Assembly: GCF_028863945.1 (NCBI RefSeq) | Contig: NZ_JARBEA010000002.1 | Coordinates: forward strand, 1 to 64,000 | Source of the DNA: Jeotgalibaca caeni | Lineage (GTDB): Bacteria > Bacillota > Bacilli > Lactobacillales > Aerococcaceae | Direction of reading: 5' to 3' | DNA length: 64,000 nucleotides | Shown here: positions 48,638 to 58,871 of the stretch, piece by piece | Layout of the letters: every line of letters starts with the position of its first letter | Position numbering within the stretch: position 1 is the stretch's first letter | The notes under the pieces: model-generated | Told to the model about the DNA's origin: nothing | The model's input: only the letters and a program-made list of their open reading frames with translations | Databases searched by the model: none | Made by a program: the position numbers and the translations under genes

Positions 48638-48804
48638 CGCCATCACCTTTCTTTTGCTTGTATTATAACGTATTCCTGTCTTTTTTACGCTCTCTTTCTT
48701 ACTGTATCAAATAGCTATGAATTTTATTTGAATTTTTTGAAAAATAAAAAAGGGAATCGCAATTATTTACGTATCTTAATAGTAGAAAGAAAGGAGAGAA
48801 AAGA

Positions 48805-49155
48805 ATGAATCATGTATCATTATTAGGTCGGTTGGTCCGGTCTGTCGAAGTTCAAGAAGTAGGCCATGGCCGTTTTGTTTCAAACAATACCCTGGCGGTG
48901 CAACGGTTGGGCAAGAAAGAAGAAGGACAACAGCAAGCAGACTTTATTCCCGTCGTTTTTTGGGACAAGACAGCCCACTTGCTAAAGGAATACTGCGGAA
49001 AAGGGTCTCTCATTGGCTTGAACGGAAAGCTCGCATCGCGTTCTTACCTGAACAAACAAGAACAACAAGTATTTGTTGTGGAGTTGGTCGTAGAGAGTTT
49101 ACATTTTGTGGAGCCAAAGAAAAAAGTCGAACCGCCAATCGAAGTACCTTTCTAA
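48805..49155 (+). CDS. Single-stranded DNA-binding protein, short SsbB type
   Basis: A 116-residue protein made of one OB fold (NHVSLLGRLVRSVEV, DFIPVVFWDKTAHLLKEYCGKGSLIGLNGKL). It lacks the long glycine-rich linker, and its C-terminus ends PPIEVPF, only loosely like the acidic DDDIPF partner-binding tip. This size matches the second SSB paralog (SsbB/YwpH) used in natural transformation. A ComX/ComK site was not recognised upstream, so a competence role is unproven. ATG follows AAAGGAGAG. Monocistronic with its own terminator. Confidence 0.88.
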   Translation: MNHVSLLGRLVRSVEVQEVGHGRFVSNNTLAVQRLGKKEEGQQQADFIPVVFWDKTAHLLKEYCGKGSLIGLNGKLASRSYLNKQEQQVFVVELVVESLHFVEPKKKVEPPIEVPF

Positions 49156-49162
49156 GGTAAAA

Positions 49163-49202
49163 AATAGCAGCCAACCCTCGTTTAGAGGGTTGGCTGCTAT
49201 TT
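49163..49202. terminator. Bidirectional terminator of ssb and whiA
   Basis: A 17-bp stem AATAGCAGCCAACCCTC/GAGGGTTGGCTGCTATT with 5-base loop between convergent genes. Confidence 0.9.
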
Positions 49203-49204
49203 GC

Positions 49205-50146
49205 TTACAATACAAATTCTTTATTACGTAATTTTTCAGCATATTCATTGATTTTACGAATCCGGTGGTTAATACCTGATTTGGAGATAACACCGCTCGG
49301 AACCATTTCTCCCAGTTCTTTCAAGCTGATCTCTGGATTCTCCACCCGCAAGATGGCAATCTCACGCAGTTTACTAGGCAACTTGTCCAAACCCACCATT
49401 GCTTCGATGAACTCGATATTCTCAATTTGCTTGGCTGCTGCATCGATGGTTTTATTCATATTAGCATTCTCACAATTCACCAGTCGGTTGACAGAATTTC
49501 GCATGTCGCGGACAATTCGGACGTCTTCAAATTTCATCATGGAATTATGAGCCCCAATTAGAGCAAGGAAGTCAGCAATTTTCTCCGCTTCCTTCAAGTA
49601 TGTGATATACCCGTTTCGGCGGTCAATCGTACGCGCATTGAGATCAAAGTGATTCATCATGTCACAGATATCTTGGTTATGGTCTTCATAATTGGAATAA
49701 ATCTCCAGGTGATACCGACTTGTGTCCGGGCTATTAACCGATCCGCCCGCCAAAAAAGCACCACGCAAGTATGAACGTTCTTTTTGTTCATTGTTCATCA
49801 CTTCGTCAGAAATTCTGGTTTTAAAACTTAATCCATCAAAAATATCCAGTTCCTGCAACAACTCGCTTACCCCTTGTTTCAGGCGCACAATATAAATGTT
49901 GTTCTTCTTCAACTTCATCTTGCGTCGGACTAATAATTCCCCTTCCACTTGATAGTGGTCTTTCAGTAAACTATACATCCTTCTGGCAATCGCAGCATTT
50001 TCTGATTGGATATTTAAGACTAATTTTTGGTTATAAATACTTACCGATCCGCTCATTCGAATCAAAGCCATCAATTCTGCTTTCGCATGTTCACGGTGTA
50101 CTTCTAAGGTCGTTAACTCTTTTTTAACTTCTGCAGCATAGGACAT
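49205..50146 (-). CDS. whiA: Cell-division and sporulation-type regulator WhiA
   Basis: A 313-residue DNA-binding protein with a degenerate LAGLIDADG-like N-terminal domain ([16 protein letters not shown]) and a C-terminal helix-turn-helix ([27 protein letters not shown]). In non-sporulating Firmicutes it affects cell division. ATG 50146 was preferred over 50152 because GGGGAGGA needs the extra spacing. Last gene of rapZ-glmR-whiA, 36 bases after glmR. Confidence 0.95.
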   Translation of the reverse strand: MSYAAEVKKELTTLEVHREHAKAELMALIRMSGSVSIYNQKLVLNIQSENAAIARRMYSLLKDHYQVEGELLVRRKMKLKKNNIYIVRLKQGVSELLQELDIFDGLSFKTRISDEVMNNEQKERSYLRGAFLAGGSVNSPDTSRYHLEIYSNYEDHNQDICDMMNHFDLNARTIDRRNGYITYLKEAEKIADFLALIGAHNSMMKFEDVRIVRDMRNSVNRLVNCENANMNKTIDAAAKQIENIEFIEAMVGLDKLPSKLREIAILRVENPEISLKELGEMVPSGVISKSGINHRIRKINEYAEKLRNKEFVL

Positions 50147-50182
50147 GCTCATTCCTCCCCTCTTTCTGGATCCATTTAATCT

Positions 50183-51196
50183 CTACGGAGCATTATGCAT
50201 TCGCACCGCTGAGCTTAAGTTCATAATTTCTTGCGCCACTTTATCACCGTCATGGTAGACGCCGCCTTCTTTTACATTTAAGAAGTCCGCAGAAATGACC
50301 CGGCACGCTTCATTACGCAACGCTTGGAAGTCATGGGTTACTTGAAGAAGATATTCCTCGTCTGCTTGCTGATTCAAGTATTCATCCGGTACCCGTTCTG
50401 TGTTTACCAATACCGTATCAATAAACTTTGTGCCCAAATGCTCATGCAGCACTCTCACATGATCGGCATCTGAGAAACTTTCGGTTTCTCCTAGTTGGGT
50501 CATGATGTTACAAATATAAACGACTTCAGCCGATGAACGAATCACTGCTTCCCCTAAGTCGGGAATCATTAAGTTTGGCAATAAGCTCGTATACAAGCTT
50601 CCTGGCCCTAAAATAATGATATCTGCTTCATTGATGGATTGAATGACATCACGCGCTGCCTTGGCTTCCGTTGTTTCATCAAGCGGCGTAACGTGTACGC
50701 GTTCAATTTTCTTACGGTGATGAGCAATTTGGGACTCCCCTTTTGCTACTTGACCGTCCTCAAATTGAGCATGCAAAACGAGTGGTTCTTCAGCAGCCGC
50801 ATAAATCCGTCCTTTGACTTGCATCATGGCCGACAACAAACGAATGGCATCAAAAATATTACCTCTCATTTCGGTTAAGGCAGCAATAATTAGATTCCCA
50901 ATCGCATGTCCCGAGAAGAAATCGTCCTTCGAATCAAAGCGGTATTGGAAAATGCTCTTTTGCAAATCTGGTAAATCAGACAACGCAATCATGCAGTTTC
51001 TGATATCGCCAGGCGGAACGATGTTGACATAGTTGCGGATGATGCCGCTGCTTCCCCCATCGTCCGCAACCGTAACAACAGCTGTTAAATCTACGTTATA
51101 TTTTTTTAGGTGTTTTAAGATGACGGGCAATCCGGTTCCTCCACCGAGGACCACGATTTTTTTCTGCCGTTTCTTTAGTTTTGGATTCGTGTTCAT
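50183..51196 (-). CDS. glmR: Gluconeogenesis factor GlmR (YvcK family)
   Basis: A 337-residue cytosolic protein of the CofD/YvcK fold, starting [19 protein letters not shown] and carrying [15 protein letters not shown] and NIITVADDG-like loops. Members bind UDP-N-acetylglucosamine and stimulate GlmS, directing carbon to the wall. It overlaps rapZ by four bases (ATGA). Confidence 0.94.
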   Translation of the reverse strand: MNTNPKLKKRQKKIVVLGGGTGLPVILKHLKKYNVDLTAVVTVADDGGSSGIIRNYVNIVPPGDIRNCMIALSDLPDLQKSIFQYRFDSKDDFFSGHAIGNLIIAALTEMRGNIFDAIRLLSAMMQVKGRIYAAAEEPLVLHAQFEDGQVAKGESQIAHHRKKIERVHVTPLDETTEAKAARDVIQSINEADIIILGPGSLYTSLLPNLMIPDLGEAVIRSSAEVVYICNIMTQLGETESFSDADHVRVLHEHLGTKFIDTVLVNTERVPDEYLNQQADEEYLLQVTHDFQALRNEACRVISADFLNVKEGGVYHDGDKVAQEIMNLSSAVRMHNAP

Positions 51197-52083
51197 GACC
51201 GATGTGTTGCCTCTTTTCGTTTGTTTTTATCACGATGAGTGATATTGACAGCATAGCCGTCCGTTTCCAAGTGATGGGCGATTCGCTCGCTTAGGGCAAC
51301 GGATCGATGCTGTCCACCCGTACAACCGATGGCGATCGTTACACTCGCTTTCCCCTCTTTTTTGTATCCGGGAATAATATAATCAAGGAGTTCCGTAAAT
51401 TTTCGGTAGAAATTCTCTGTCTCCGGTTGCTGCATCACATAGTCATAAACGGGCTTGTCCAGTCCCGTTAACGGGCGAAGTTCATCAATATAGTGTGGGT
51501 TTGGCAAGAAGCGTACATCCATCACGATATCTGCATCGATCGGCGTGCTGTACTTGAAGCCAAAGGAAACCATTTCAATATGGAAAATAGTTTCTCCCTC
51601 CGCTTGAAAACGATCTAAAATCATTTCGCGTAATTGGCGCGGGGTTGTATGGCTGGTATCCAATACCCATTGCGCACGATTTCGAATATTTTTTAATAAC
51701 TCGCGCTCTTTTTTAATTCCTTCTAAAACCGTCCCTGACGATTGTGCTAATGGGTGGTTGCGTCGTGTTTCCTTATAACGGGAAACCAGCGAGTCGTTAG
51801 AGGCATCGAGAAAAATACTTTTCGTTGTAACAAAAGAGGTATTGTCCAAATTCCCTACTGCACTCATAATCTCATCAAAGAAAGCACGGGAACGTAAATC
51901 AATGACTAAACACACTCGGCTGATCTTACCAGATTCTTTGACTAATTCCCAAAACTTGGGTAGTAAACTTGGTGGCATATTATCCACACAAAAATATCCT
52001 AAATCTTCAAATGTCTGCAGCACCACTGTTTTTCCTGCGCCGCTCATCCCTGTAATGATCACCAATTCTAGTGTCTCAGCCAT
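51193..52083 (-). CDS. rapZ: RapZ/YvcJ-family nucleotide-binding protein
   Basis: A 296-residue P-loop protein: Walker A GMSGAGKT near residue 12, [11 protein letters not shown], and the C-terminal [15 protein letters not shown] signature. In E. coli RapZ is an RNase adaptor; in Firmicutes its role is less clear and linked to UDP-GlcNAc homeostasis through its neighbour glmR. The third of three adjacent ATG codons (52083) has the best spacing to AGGAGG. First gene of the operon. Confidence 0.94.
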   Translation of the reverse strand: MAETLELVIITGMSGAGKTVVLQTFEDLGYFCVDNMPPSLLPKFWELVKESGKISRVCLVIDLRSRAFFDEIMSAVGNLDNTSFVTTKSIFLDASNDSLVSRYKETRRNHPLAQSSGTVLEGIKKERELLKNIRNRAQWVLDTSHTTPRQLREMILDRFQAEGETIFHIEMVSFGFKYSTPIDADIVMDVRFLPNPHYIDELRPLTGLDKPVYDYVMQQPETENFYRKFTELLDYIIPGYKKEGKASVTIAIGCTGGQHRSVALSERIAHHLETDGYAVNITHRDKNKRKEATHRS

Positions 52084-52112
52084 CATCATTCCTCCTCTTT
52101 CGAACTTGACTC

Positions 52113-52142
52113 ATTATAGCATGCCGGGCGTGTCGAATACAA
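52113..52142 (-). promoter_or_regulatory. rapZ operon promoter
   Basis: Minus strand -35 TTGTAT (52142-52137), 18-nt spacer, -10 TATAAT (52118-52113). Confidence 0.7.
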
Positions 52143-52385
52143 GCTCTCTAAAAGAAAAATAACGCACGATTTTTTTCGTTTCTTTTCATATATTGATACA
52201 CTCTTTTCAATTTATGATAAATCGGAGTGGATTTTTTTGTTTTTATGAGAATGTAGTTATAATAAGGTTGTAAGCGATAAACATTGTGGAAAGACCCCGA
52301 TATTTACCGCTGTTTTTTGCATTCAGTTTTGAGAATTGCGATAATAGAGGACGTGTGAGTTCACTATGATTATAGGAGGAGCATC
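52143..52385 (+). promoter_or_regulatory. Intergenic region with two candidate opuC promoters
   Basis: No gene is seen between rapZ and opuCA (about 300 bases). The better promoter is TTGCAT (52317-52322), 17-nt spacer, GATAAT (52340-52345), 40 nt before the start codon. An upstream TATAAT (52258-52263) has a weak -35. Between them lies a possible stem GCGATAAA/TTTACCGC (one mismatch). No riboswitch is recognised. Confidence 0.55.
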
Positions 52386-53585
52386 ATGATTGAATTTAAG
52401 AATGTAACCAAACAGTTCCCAAATGGGAAAAAAGCAGTGGATAATATCTCCCTTTCTTTTGAAAAAGGAGAATTTATTGTGTTTATCGGAACAAGTGGAA
52501 GTGGAAAGACGACGTCCATGCGGATGATTAACCGAATGATTGAACCGTCTTCTGGAGAAATTCTTGTGAACGGTCAGAATATCCAGAAAATGAATCCCGT
52601 CGAACTACGTCGGAAAATCGGCTATGTCATCCAACAGATTGGCTTAATGCCGCATATGACTATCTACGACAATATCGTCATGGTACCTAAGCTGTTGGGC
52701 TGGCCGGACGAGAAACAAAAGAAAGTCGCTGAAGAATTGATTGACCGAGTAGACTTGCCGCGTGACTTCCTAAGTCGCTATCCAGCAGAACTTTCTGGTG
52801 GGCAACAGCAACGGATTGGCGTAATCCGCGCATTAGCTGCCGACCAAGATATCATCTTGATGGACGAACCATTCGGCGCTCTCGATCCGATTACGCGCGA
52901 TGCACTGCAAGAGCTGGTGAAACACTTGCAACAAGAGATGGGAAAAACCGTCGTCTTCGTTACGCATGATATGGATGAGGCACTGAAACTAGCGGACCGG
53001 ATTGTCATTATGCAAGAAGGAAAAGTGGTTCAATTTGATACGCCTGACAATATTTTAATGAATCCGGCAAATGAGTTCGTAGAAAACTTCATTGGTGAAA
53101 CGCGACTTACCCAAGCAAAAACAAACTTACGGACCGTTGAACAAATCATGAACGAACGGGTTATCACGGTGAATCCGGAAGCTTCCCTTGGACAAGCAAT
53201 CAGTATGATGCGGAAAGAGCGCGTAGATAACTTGTTTGTAACCGATCATGATCAAAAGTTACTCGGTATTTTGTCCGTAGAGAACATTGAACGGAATCGA
53301 CGCAGAAATGTTTCAATCAACGATATTATGGAAGAAGTTGCTTTTGTCCGGGCTGGAACGCTCGTCCGTGATGCTCTGCAACGAATTTTAATTTTAGGCT
53401 ATAAAAACATTCCGGTTGTGGACGAGAATGACCATTTGCTTGGCCTGATCACCCGCACTTCTGTAGTGGATATGGTGTACGATTCCATCTGGAGTGATGC
53501 TGATTTGGAAGAAATGGAAGAAGTAATTGAAACGACAACGGTCGTGAGTCAGCCTGTTCAACCAGAAAAGGAGCTGATTGAATAA
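52386..53585 (+). CDS. opuCA: Osmoprotectant ABC transporter ATPase with CBS pair
   Basis: A 399-residue ATPase for uptake of carnitine, choline or glycine betaine. Walker [10 protein letters not shown], signature [15 protein letters not shown], Walker [13 protein letters not shown]. Residues about 250-375 form a CBS pair ([19 protein letters not shown] and [18 protein letters not shown]), the domain by which OpuC/OpuCA proteins sense ionic strength or c-di-AMP. ATG follows AGGAGG. First gene of opuCA-CB-CC-CD. Confidence 0.93.
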   Translation: MIEFKNVTKQFPNGKKAVDNISLSFEKGEFIVFIGTSGSGKTTSMRMINRMIEPSSGEILVNGQNIQKMNPVELRRKIGYVIQQIGLMPHMTIYDNIVMVPKLLGWPDEKQKKVAEELIDRVDLPRDFLSRYPAELSGGQQQRIGVIRALAADQDIILMDEPFGALDPITRDALQELVKHLQQEMGKTVVFVTHDMDEALKLADRIVIMQEGKVVQFDTPDNILMNPANEFVENFIGETRLTQAKTNLRTVEQIMNERVITVNPEASLGQAISMMRKERVDNLFVTDHDQKLLGILSVENIERNRRRNVSINDIMEEVAFVRAGTLVRDALQRILILGYKNIPVVDENDHLLGLITRTSVVDMVYDSIWSDADLEEMEEVIETTTVVSQPVQPEKELIE

Positions 53586-54226
53586 TGAGTTTTCTACAAT
53601 CGAATGGTTCAGAACTCCTTTATAAAATTGGCGAACACTTTTTTATTTCTATGATAGCTTTGGCGCTGGGTGCTCTTGTAGCCGTACCTTTGGGCATTTT
53701 ATTAACCCGTTTTGAAAAAGCTTCTCGCTATGTGATTGGCTTTGTCTCCATCCTTCAAACGGTTCCTTCATTGGCTCTACTCGCTTTAATGATTCCTCTA
53801 TTCGGTGTTGGCAAACTACCGGCGATTGTGGCTTTGTTTATTTATTCCTTATTGCCGATTTTACGCAATACCTATATCGGGATTCGCGGCGTTAATCCGA
53901 ACGTCGTTGATGCTGCCAAAGGAATGGGTTTGACCGTTCGACAACAAACCTTGCAAGTTAAATTGCCGCTTGCAGCTCCGGTTATTATGTCGGGCATTCG
54001 GTTATCAGGTGTGTATGTGATTGCTTGGGCTACGCTTGCTTCTTACATCGGTGCTGGCGGACTCGGGGATTACATTTTCAATGGACTGAACGTATATGAC
54101 CAAGAAATGATTATCTGGGGAACGATTCCCGTTACAATACTGGCGCTATTGGCAGACTTCCTATTAGGCAGAGTAGAGGTTTCGGTCACTCCTACTACCT
54201 CTTCTGAGAAAGGAGCGACTTCATGA
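53585..54226 (+). CDS. opuCB: Osmoprotectant ABC permease
   Basis: A 213-residue permease with about five membrane segments and the permease loop [25 protein letters not shown]. Its start overlaps the opuCA stop by one base (TAATG). Confidence 0.92.
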   Translation: MSFLQSNGSELLYKIGEHFFISMIALALGALVAVPLGILLTRFEKASRYVIGFVSILQTVPSLALLALMIPLFGVGKLPAIVALFIYSLLPILRNTYIGIRGVNPNVVDAAKGMGLTVRQQTLQVKLPLAAPVIMSGIRLSGVYVIAWATLASYIGAGGLGDYIFNGLNVYDQEMIIWGTIPVTILALLADFLLGRVEVSVTPTTSSEKGATS

Positions 54227-55170
54227 AACACCTTAAAAAATGGCTCGTGATGCCTTTACTTGTTTTATTTTTATCAGCTTGTTCTCTCCCAGGACTTGGT
54301 GCGACTTATTCGGAAGATGGGATTGTCATTACGGGTGGAACAACGACCGAGATGCAGATCATGGCATACTTGGTAGAGGGAATGGTTACGCACTATATCC
54401 CGGATGCTCCGATTGGCTTGGTTAACAATCTTGGTTCTTCCACTTTGAATCACCAGGCTTTGATGGGCGGAGATGCGAATGTATCAGCGGTTCGCTATAC
54501 TGGAACTTCTTTAACCGGTGAACTAGGGATGGACCCAATCACCGATCCAGCTGAAGCATATCAAGCGGTGGTCAAAGGGTTCGACGAAGAGTTTGATCAA
54601 GTTTGGTTCCCTGATTACGGCTTCTCAAACACGTATGCCTTCCTGGTGACACAAGAATTTTCAGAAGAAAATGGGGTCACAAAAATCAGCGACCTCGCAC
54701 CTTTGGCAGAATCTCTGAGAGCTGGAGTAGACACCTCTTGGATGGAACGTGAGGGAGATGGCTACGATGCGTTTAGAGATTTGTATGAATTTGACTTCGA
54801 TACGATTTATCCGATGCAGATTGGTCTCGTCTATGATGCACTAGAAGCCGGCAGTATGGATGTTGTGTTGGGATACTCGACAGATGGACGGATTGCCAGC
54901 TATGACTTGATTGTACTGGAAGACGACTTAAATCTATTCCCTCCTTATGATGCCAGTCCGGTCGCAACACGTGCCATCCTGGAAGCTTATCCTGAGTTAG
55001 AAACCATCTTTTTGAAGATGGAAGATATGCTGACGGACGAAAAAATGCAGGAGTTAAACTATCAAGTTGACAACAACCTGATCGAGCCACAAAAAGCAGC
55101 GTATGAATTTTTAGAAGAAAACAACTACTTTGAAGACAAAGACGTCACACCCCTGAAGGAGCGAGAATAA
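54223..55170 (+). CDS. opuCC: Osmoprotectant-binding lipoprotein
   Basis: A 315-residue type II binding protein with lipobox LSAC (Cys20) and the quaternary-amine-binding fold: [20 protein letters not shown] and [23 protein letters not shown] with [12 protein letters not shown]. Overlaps opuCB by four bases (ATGA). Confidence 0.92.
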   Translation: MKHLKKWLVMPLLVLFLSACSLPGLGATYSEDGIVITGGTTTEMQIMAYLVEGMVTHYIPDAPIGLVNNLGSSTLNHQALMGGDANVSAVRYTGTSLTGELGMDPITDPAEAYQAVVKGFDEEFDQVWFPDYGFSNTYAFLVTQEFSEENGVTKISDLAPLAESLRAGVDTSWMEREGDGYDAFRDLYEFDFDTIYPMQIGLVYDALEAGSMDVVLGYSTDGRIASYDLIVLEDDLNLFPPYDASPVATRAILEAYPELETIFLKMEDMLTDEKMQELNYQVDNNLIEPQKAAYEFLEENNYFEDKDVTPLKERE

Positions 55171-55841
55171 TGGATATGAGTCAAATGAATACATTCGAAC
55201 AATTGGTTTACTATTTTTCTGAAAATGGAATGTACGTACTCAGCCAATTCTGGCGCCACTTCTTGATTTCCATTTACGGGGTATTGTTTGCAGCCATTCT
55301 GGCGATTCCGTTAGGTTTCTGGATTTCCCGCCATACGAAATTGGCGGGCTGGGTCATCGGGATTGCAAACGTCATCCAGACCATCCCTTCACTCGCCCTT
55401 CTTTCTATTTTGATGTTGGGATTAGGCTTGGGTGCGGATACGGTTATCGCGACAGTCTTCTTGTATTCACTGTTACCAATTATTAAAAATACTTATACAG
55501 GCGTGCGAAGCGTGGATGCGGCGCTTCTTGATACAGGTAAAGGGATGGGAATGACCCGTACGCAGTTGACGATGATGGTTGAATTGCCGCTCTCCCTGTC
55601 GGTCATCATGGCCGGAATTCGGAATGCATTAGTCGTTGCCATTGGGGTTACTTCCATCGGAACCTTTATTGGTGCTGGAGGACTAGGTGACATCATCACA
55701 CGCGGAGTCAATGCAACCAACGGCGGAGCGATTATTTTAGCCGGTGCTATCCCTACTGCACTGATGGCTATCCTGACAGACTTAGTATTGGAATATCTAG
55801 AGAACCGTTTGGATCCATCCAAGCGTGCATCTAGAAGATAA
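55170..55841 (+). CDS. opuCD: Osmoprotectant ABC permease
   Basis: A 223-residue permease with about five membrane segments; SVDAALLDTGKGMGMTRTQL is the ATPase-contacting loop. Its start overlaps the opuCC stop by one base. Last gene of the operon, followed by a terminator. Confidence 0.92.
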   Translation: MDMSQMNTFEQLVYYFSENGMYVLSQFWRHFLISIYGVLFAAILAIPLGFWISRHTKLAGWVIGIANVIQTIPSLALLSILMLGLGLGADTVIATVFLYSLLPIIKNTYTGVRSVDAALLDTGKGMGMTRTQLTMMVELPLSLSVIMAGIRNALVVAIGVTSIGTFIGAGGLGDIITRGVNATNGGAIILAGAIPTALMAILTDLVLEYLENRLDPSKRASRR

Positions 55842-55850
55842 AATGAATAC

Positions 55851-55894
55851 AAAAAAGGACGAAGCTGGGATTTTGATTCCCGCTTCGTCCTTTT
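55851..55894. terminator. Bidirectional terminator of opuCD and pgcA
   Basis: Stem AAAAGGACGAAGCtGGGA with TCCCGCTTCGTCCTTTT, one bulge, between convergent genes; T and A tracts on both sides. Confidence 0.9.
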
Positions 55895-55898
55895 CGTT

Positions 55899-57626
55899 TT
55901 ATTTTCCTGCTACTTGTTTTATTTCTTGTTCGAATGCTGCTACCTTTTCGTCAACCGCTGCTTGGCTGTCCGCATTTGCACCAATGTAGAACTTGATCTT
56001 TGGTTCGGTTCCACTTGGGCGAATCGCAATCCAGCTGCCGTCTTCCAAGTGATACTTCAACACGTTGGCACTTGGCATATCAATTGTTTCAGACACTCCA
56101 GACGCTGATGTCCGTAAACGAGTGCTGAAATCTTCTGTTTCGACTACTTTTTCACCAGCAAACGCTACTGGCGCATCTTCACGGAATTGCTTCATCAATG
56201 CTTTGATTTTCTCTGCACCTGATAAGCCGCTCATCGTAACCGACAAGGTCTTCTCTTGATAATAGCCGTATGTTTCGTACAACTCGTTCAATCCGTCATA
56301 CAGCGTTTGGCCTTTTTTCTTATAATAAGCCGCAACTTCTGCAATCAATACGAGAGCTTGAATCGCATCTTTATCTCGAGCAAATGGTTTTACCAAGTAT
56401 CCATAACTTTCTTCAAAACCAAACTGGAATGTACGGCTGCCATCACTTTCGTATTGTTTGATTTTTTCAGCGATAAATTTGAACCCGGTCAAAACATTCA
56501 CCATCTTCGCGCCAAAGGATTCTGCAATAACCGTTGGGAATTCGCTGGAAACAATCGACTTCAAGACTACCGCATTCTCTGGAAGGGTTCCGGCTTCTTG
56601 TTTAGCCAGCAAGAGATAATGAACCATCAAGGAAGCAATCTGGTTCCCTGTTAGGACTACATATTCTCCTTCATTGGTCCGAACCGCTGCTCCAAGACGA
56701 TCCGCGTCTGGGTCGGTGGCCACTAAAATATCCGCACCGATTTCCTTACCGAGGCGTTCTGCGTATTCAAATGCGCCTGGCTCTTCTGGGTTTGGTGATT
56801 GCACCGTTGGGAACTCAGAATCCGGCTCCGCTTGTTCTGGCACCAAGGTAAAGCTCTCAAAACCAGCATTGGTCAGTGCACGTTCGCCTAGCATCTTTCC
56901 GGTTCCATGAAGCGGTGTAAAGATAAGCTTCATTTCTTTGCTCATTTCAGCAATCAACTCTGGATTAACAGAAACCGTTGCTACTTCTTTCAAATAAGCT
57001 CGATCGATTTCTTCACCCAGAATGGTAAGCAATCCTTTTTCTTCTAGCTCTTCTTTTTCCATTACCGGAATATTCAGCGGATCTTCAATCGCACGGATGA
57101 AGTCTGTTAATGCTTCCGCATCAGCTGGCGGCATTTGTCCGCCGTCATCTCCGTATACTTTGTATCCATTATATTCAGGAGGATTGTGACTTGCGGTAAT
57201 CATAATTCCGGTCAAGGTTTGTAGATGACGGACAGCAAATGATAGCTCTGGTGTTGGACGCAGGCTTTCAAACACATAAGAAGGAATTCCATGCGCACCA
57301 AGTGTTTTCGCTGCTTCCAACGCAAACTCAGGAGAAAATCTTCTAGAGTCGTAGGCAATTGCTACACCACGTTTCTTTTCCTCTTCGCCTTTCGATTCCA
57401 TTAAACGGGCAAGCCCTTCTGTTGCTTGACGCACCGTATAGATATTCATACGATTAATTCCCGCACCAATAACCCCGCGCATTCCAGCAGTACCAAACTC
57501 GAGGGGAGAGAAAAAGGCATCTTTAATTTGTTCTTCATTTTCTGCCATATTCAAAAGTTCTTCTCGCAACTGAACATCTAATTGTTCGCTATTTTTCCAT
57601 TGTTCATATGTATTCATGTAAACCAT
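55899..57626 (-). CDS. pgcA: Alpha-phosphoglucomutase
   Basis: A 575-residue enzyme converting glucose 6-phosphate to alpha-glucose 1-phosphate. Phosphoserine loop GIMITASHNPPEYNGYK, metal loop ATDPDADRLG, sugar loop FGFEESYGY and phosphate-binding RPSGTEPKIKFY appear in order. Product feeds GalU (60.8 kb) for UDP-glucose and lipoteichoic acid anchors. ATG 57626 is 8 nt after GGAGG. Monocistronic. Confidence 0.94.
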   Translation of the reverse strand: MVYMNTYEQWKNSEQLDVQLREELLNMAENEEQIKDAFFSPLEFGTAGMRGVIGAGINRMNIYTVRQATEGLARLMESKGEEEKKRGVAIAYDSRRFSPEFALEAAKTLGAHGIPSYVFESLRPTPELSFAVRHLQTLTGIMITASHNPPEYNGYKVYGDDGGQMPPADAEALTDFIRAIEDPLNIPVMEKEELEEKGLLTILGEEIDRAYLKEVATVSVNPELIAEMSKEMKLIFTPLHGTGKMLGERALTNAGFESFTLVPEQAEPDSEFPTVQSPNPEEPGAFEYAERLGKEIGADILVATDPDADRLGAAVRTNEGEYVVLTGNQIASLMVHYLLLAKQEAGTLPENAVVLKSIVSSEFPTVIAESFGAKMVNVLTGFKFIAEKIKQYESDGSRTFQFGFEESYGYLVKPFARDKDAIQALVLIAEVAAYYKKKGQTLYDGLNELYETYGYYQEKTLSVTMSGLSGAEKIKALMKQFREDAPVAFAGEKVVETEDFSTRLRTSASGVSETIDMPSANVLKYHLEDGSWIAIRPSGTEPKIKFYIGANADSQAAVDEKVAAFEQEIKQVAGK

Positions 57627-57792
57627 CTCGTTAACCTCCAACACAATATTTTCTTTATTATAGCATTATAGAGGTAAAAAAGTAACGCAAGGCCGTTTTT
57701 ACGAGGAGACGTCGCAAAAATTGTATGTTAGATTTTCTTACATATTATGTTAGAATCAGATGAAATTAGTTAATCAAATTCTCAGAATCACA

Positions 57793-57822
57793 TTGACAGC
57801 CTGGAAACCCGCATGGTATTCT
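57793..57822 (+). promoter_or_regulatory. Promoter of the amino-acid-binding lipoprotein gene
   Basis: -35 TTGACA (57793-57798), 18-nt spacer, -10 TATTCT (57817-57822). Leader of about 75 nt. The region 57627-57792 holds only this promoter and the pgcA promoter (TATAAT near 57660). Confidence 0.75.
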
Positions 57823-57904
57823 AATGTCCATGAAACTTAATGAAAATCATTTGTTTAACAATGTCACCTTTACTAACATCATATATTTTAAGGAGGAAAT
57901 AAAT

Positions 57905-58669
57905 ATGAAAAAGAAAAAATGGATGAGTTTATTAGCAACTGGTTTTGTTGCTTTTACCCTAGCAGCTTGCGGAAACAATGATGCTGCAGCAACAGATGGC
58001 GATGTTTATGTGATTGGGACGGATACAACTTTCGCACCGTTTGAGTTTGAGAATGATGAAGGTGAATTTGTTGGGATCGACTTAGACTTACTGGATGCGA
58101 TTGCAAAGGACCAAGGGTTTGAATATGAATTGCGTTCCCTTGGATTTAACGCTGCTGTAACTGCACTTGAAGCTAATCAAGTAGATGGTGTTATTGCAGG
58201 AATGTCCATCAACGAAGAGCGCGAAAAGAAATATGACTTCTCTGATCCTTATTACGAAAGTACCGTTGGAGTTGCTGTGAAGCCTGATTCCGGAATTGCT
58301 GCTATCGAAGATTTAAGCGGTAAGCAAGTAGTTGTAAAAACAGGAACCACTGGAGCAGAGTATGCGGAGAGCGTGAAGGATGAATACGGCTTTGAATTGA
58401 AGTACGTAGAAGATTCAGCTACCATGTACCAAGACGTACTAACAGGAAACTCTGCGGCAGCATTTGAAGACTACCCTGTTATTCAATACGAAATTGCACG
58501 CGGCATGGAATTGACTGTCATTCACGAATCACCTGAAGGCAGCAACTATGGTTTCGCTACGATGAAAGGCAAACAAACGGACTTAGTAGAGAAATTCAAT
58601 GCTGGTTTGAAGAACTTACGCGATAGCGGCGACTATGACAAGATTATCGATACATATTTAGGTGAATAA
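57905..58669 (+). CDS. Polar amino-acid ABC transporter binding lipoprotein
   Basis: A 254-residue type II binding protein with lipobox LAAC (Cys20). YVIGTDTTFAPFEFEND, GIDLDLLDAIAKDQGF, VDGVIAGMSINEEREKKYDFSDPYY and KQVVVKTGTTGAEYA match the glutamine/polar amino acid group. ATG 57905 follows AAGGAGG by 7 nt. No ATPase gene is adjacent; the permease at 58872-59540 is convergent. Possibly the partner ATPase lies elsewhere. Confidence 0.9.
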   Translation: MKKKKWMSLLATGFVAFTLAACGNNDAAATDGDVYVIGTDTTFAPFEFENDEGEFVGIDLDLLDAIAKDQGFEYELRSLGFNAAVTALEANQVDGVIAGMSINEEREKKYDFSDPYYESTVGVAVKPDSGIAAIEDLSGKQVVVKTGTTGAEYAESVKDEYGFELKYVEDSATMYQDVLTGNSAAAFEDYPVIQYEIARGMELTVIHESPEGSNYGFATMKGKQTDLVEKFNAGLKNLRDSGDYDKIIDTYLGE

Positions 58670-58677
58670 TTATAAAT

Positions 58678-58703
58678 ACTGTCTCTTCGGAGGCAGTTTT
58701 TTT
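58678..58703 (+). terminator. Terminator of the binding-lipoprotein gene
   Basis: Stem ACTGTCTC/GAGGCAGT with a UUCG loop and one G-U pair, then seven T residues. Confidence 0.88.
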
Positions 58704-58714
58704 GAAAAAAATTA

Positions 58715-58855
58715 GCGTGCAAGTGAGCCCTTCTTTTGAGGGTCACTTGCACGCTTTTCGCCTTCTTGGTATGAGTAAGACTTTTTTTAGAGCTCACTTG
58801 TACGTTTTCGGCCATTTTGGTATAAGTGAGCTATTTTTTGTGGCTCACTTGCACG
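58715..58855. repeat. Second tandem array of three 51-bp hairpin units
   Basis: Units begin near 58715, 58766 and 58818 (period about 51). Unit 1: GCGTGCAAGTGAgCCC with GGGTCACTTGCACGC. Unit 3: GTATAAGTGAGC with GCTCACTTGCAC. Unit 2 is degenerate on its left arm but ends GAGCTCACTTGTACG. Spacers read like TTTTCGCCTTCTTGG and TTTTCGGCCATTTTGG. The core AAGTGAGC/GCTCACTT and the period match the array at 17111-17250. It separates convergent genes; the preceding terminator already ends the upstream gene. Confidence 0.85.
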
Positions 58856-58871
58856 TTTTCTTGTCAATGGG

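Noticed and set aside
52268-52283. cre-like sequence TTGTAAGCGATAAACA in the opuC leader
   Set aside because: The right half is one base out of register with the cre consensus, so it was not called.
57777-57791. CodY-like sequence before the binding-lipoprotein promoter
   Set aside because: Only about 10 of 15 positions match; the right half is poor.
58633-58815. Short open frame encoding VQV/LTHTKK-like repeats
   Set aside because: Same reason: a shadow of the second hairpin array, overlapping the end of a real gene.
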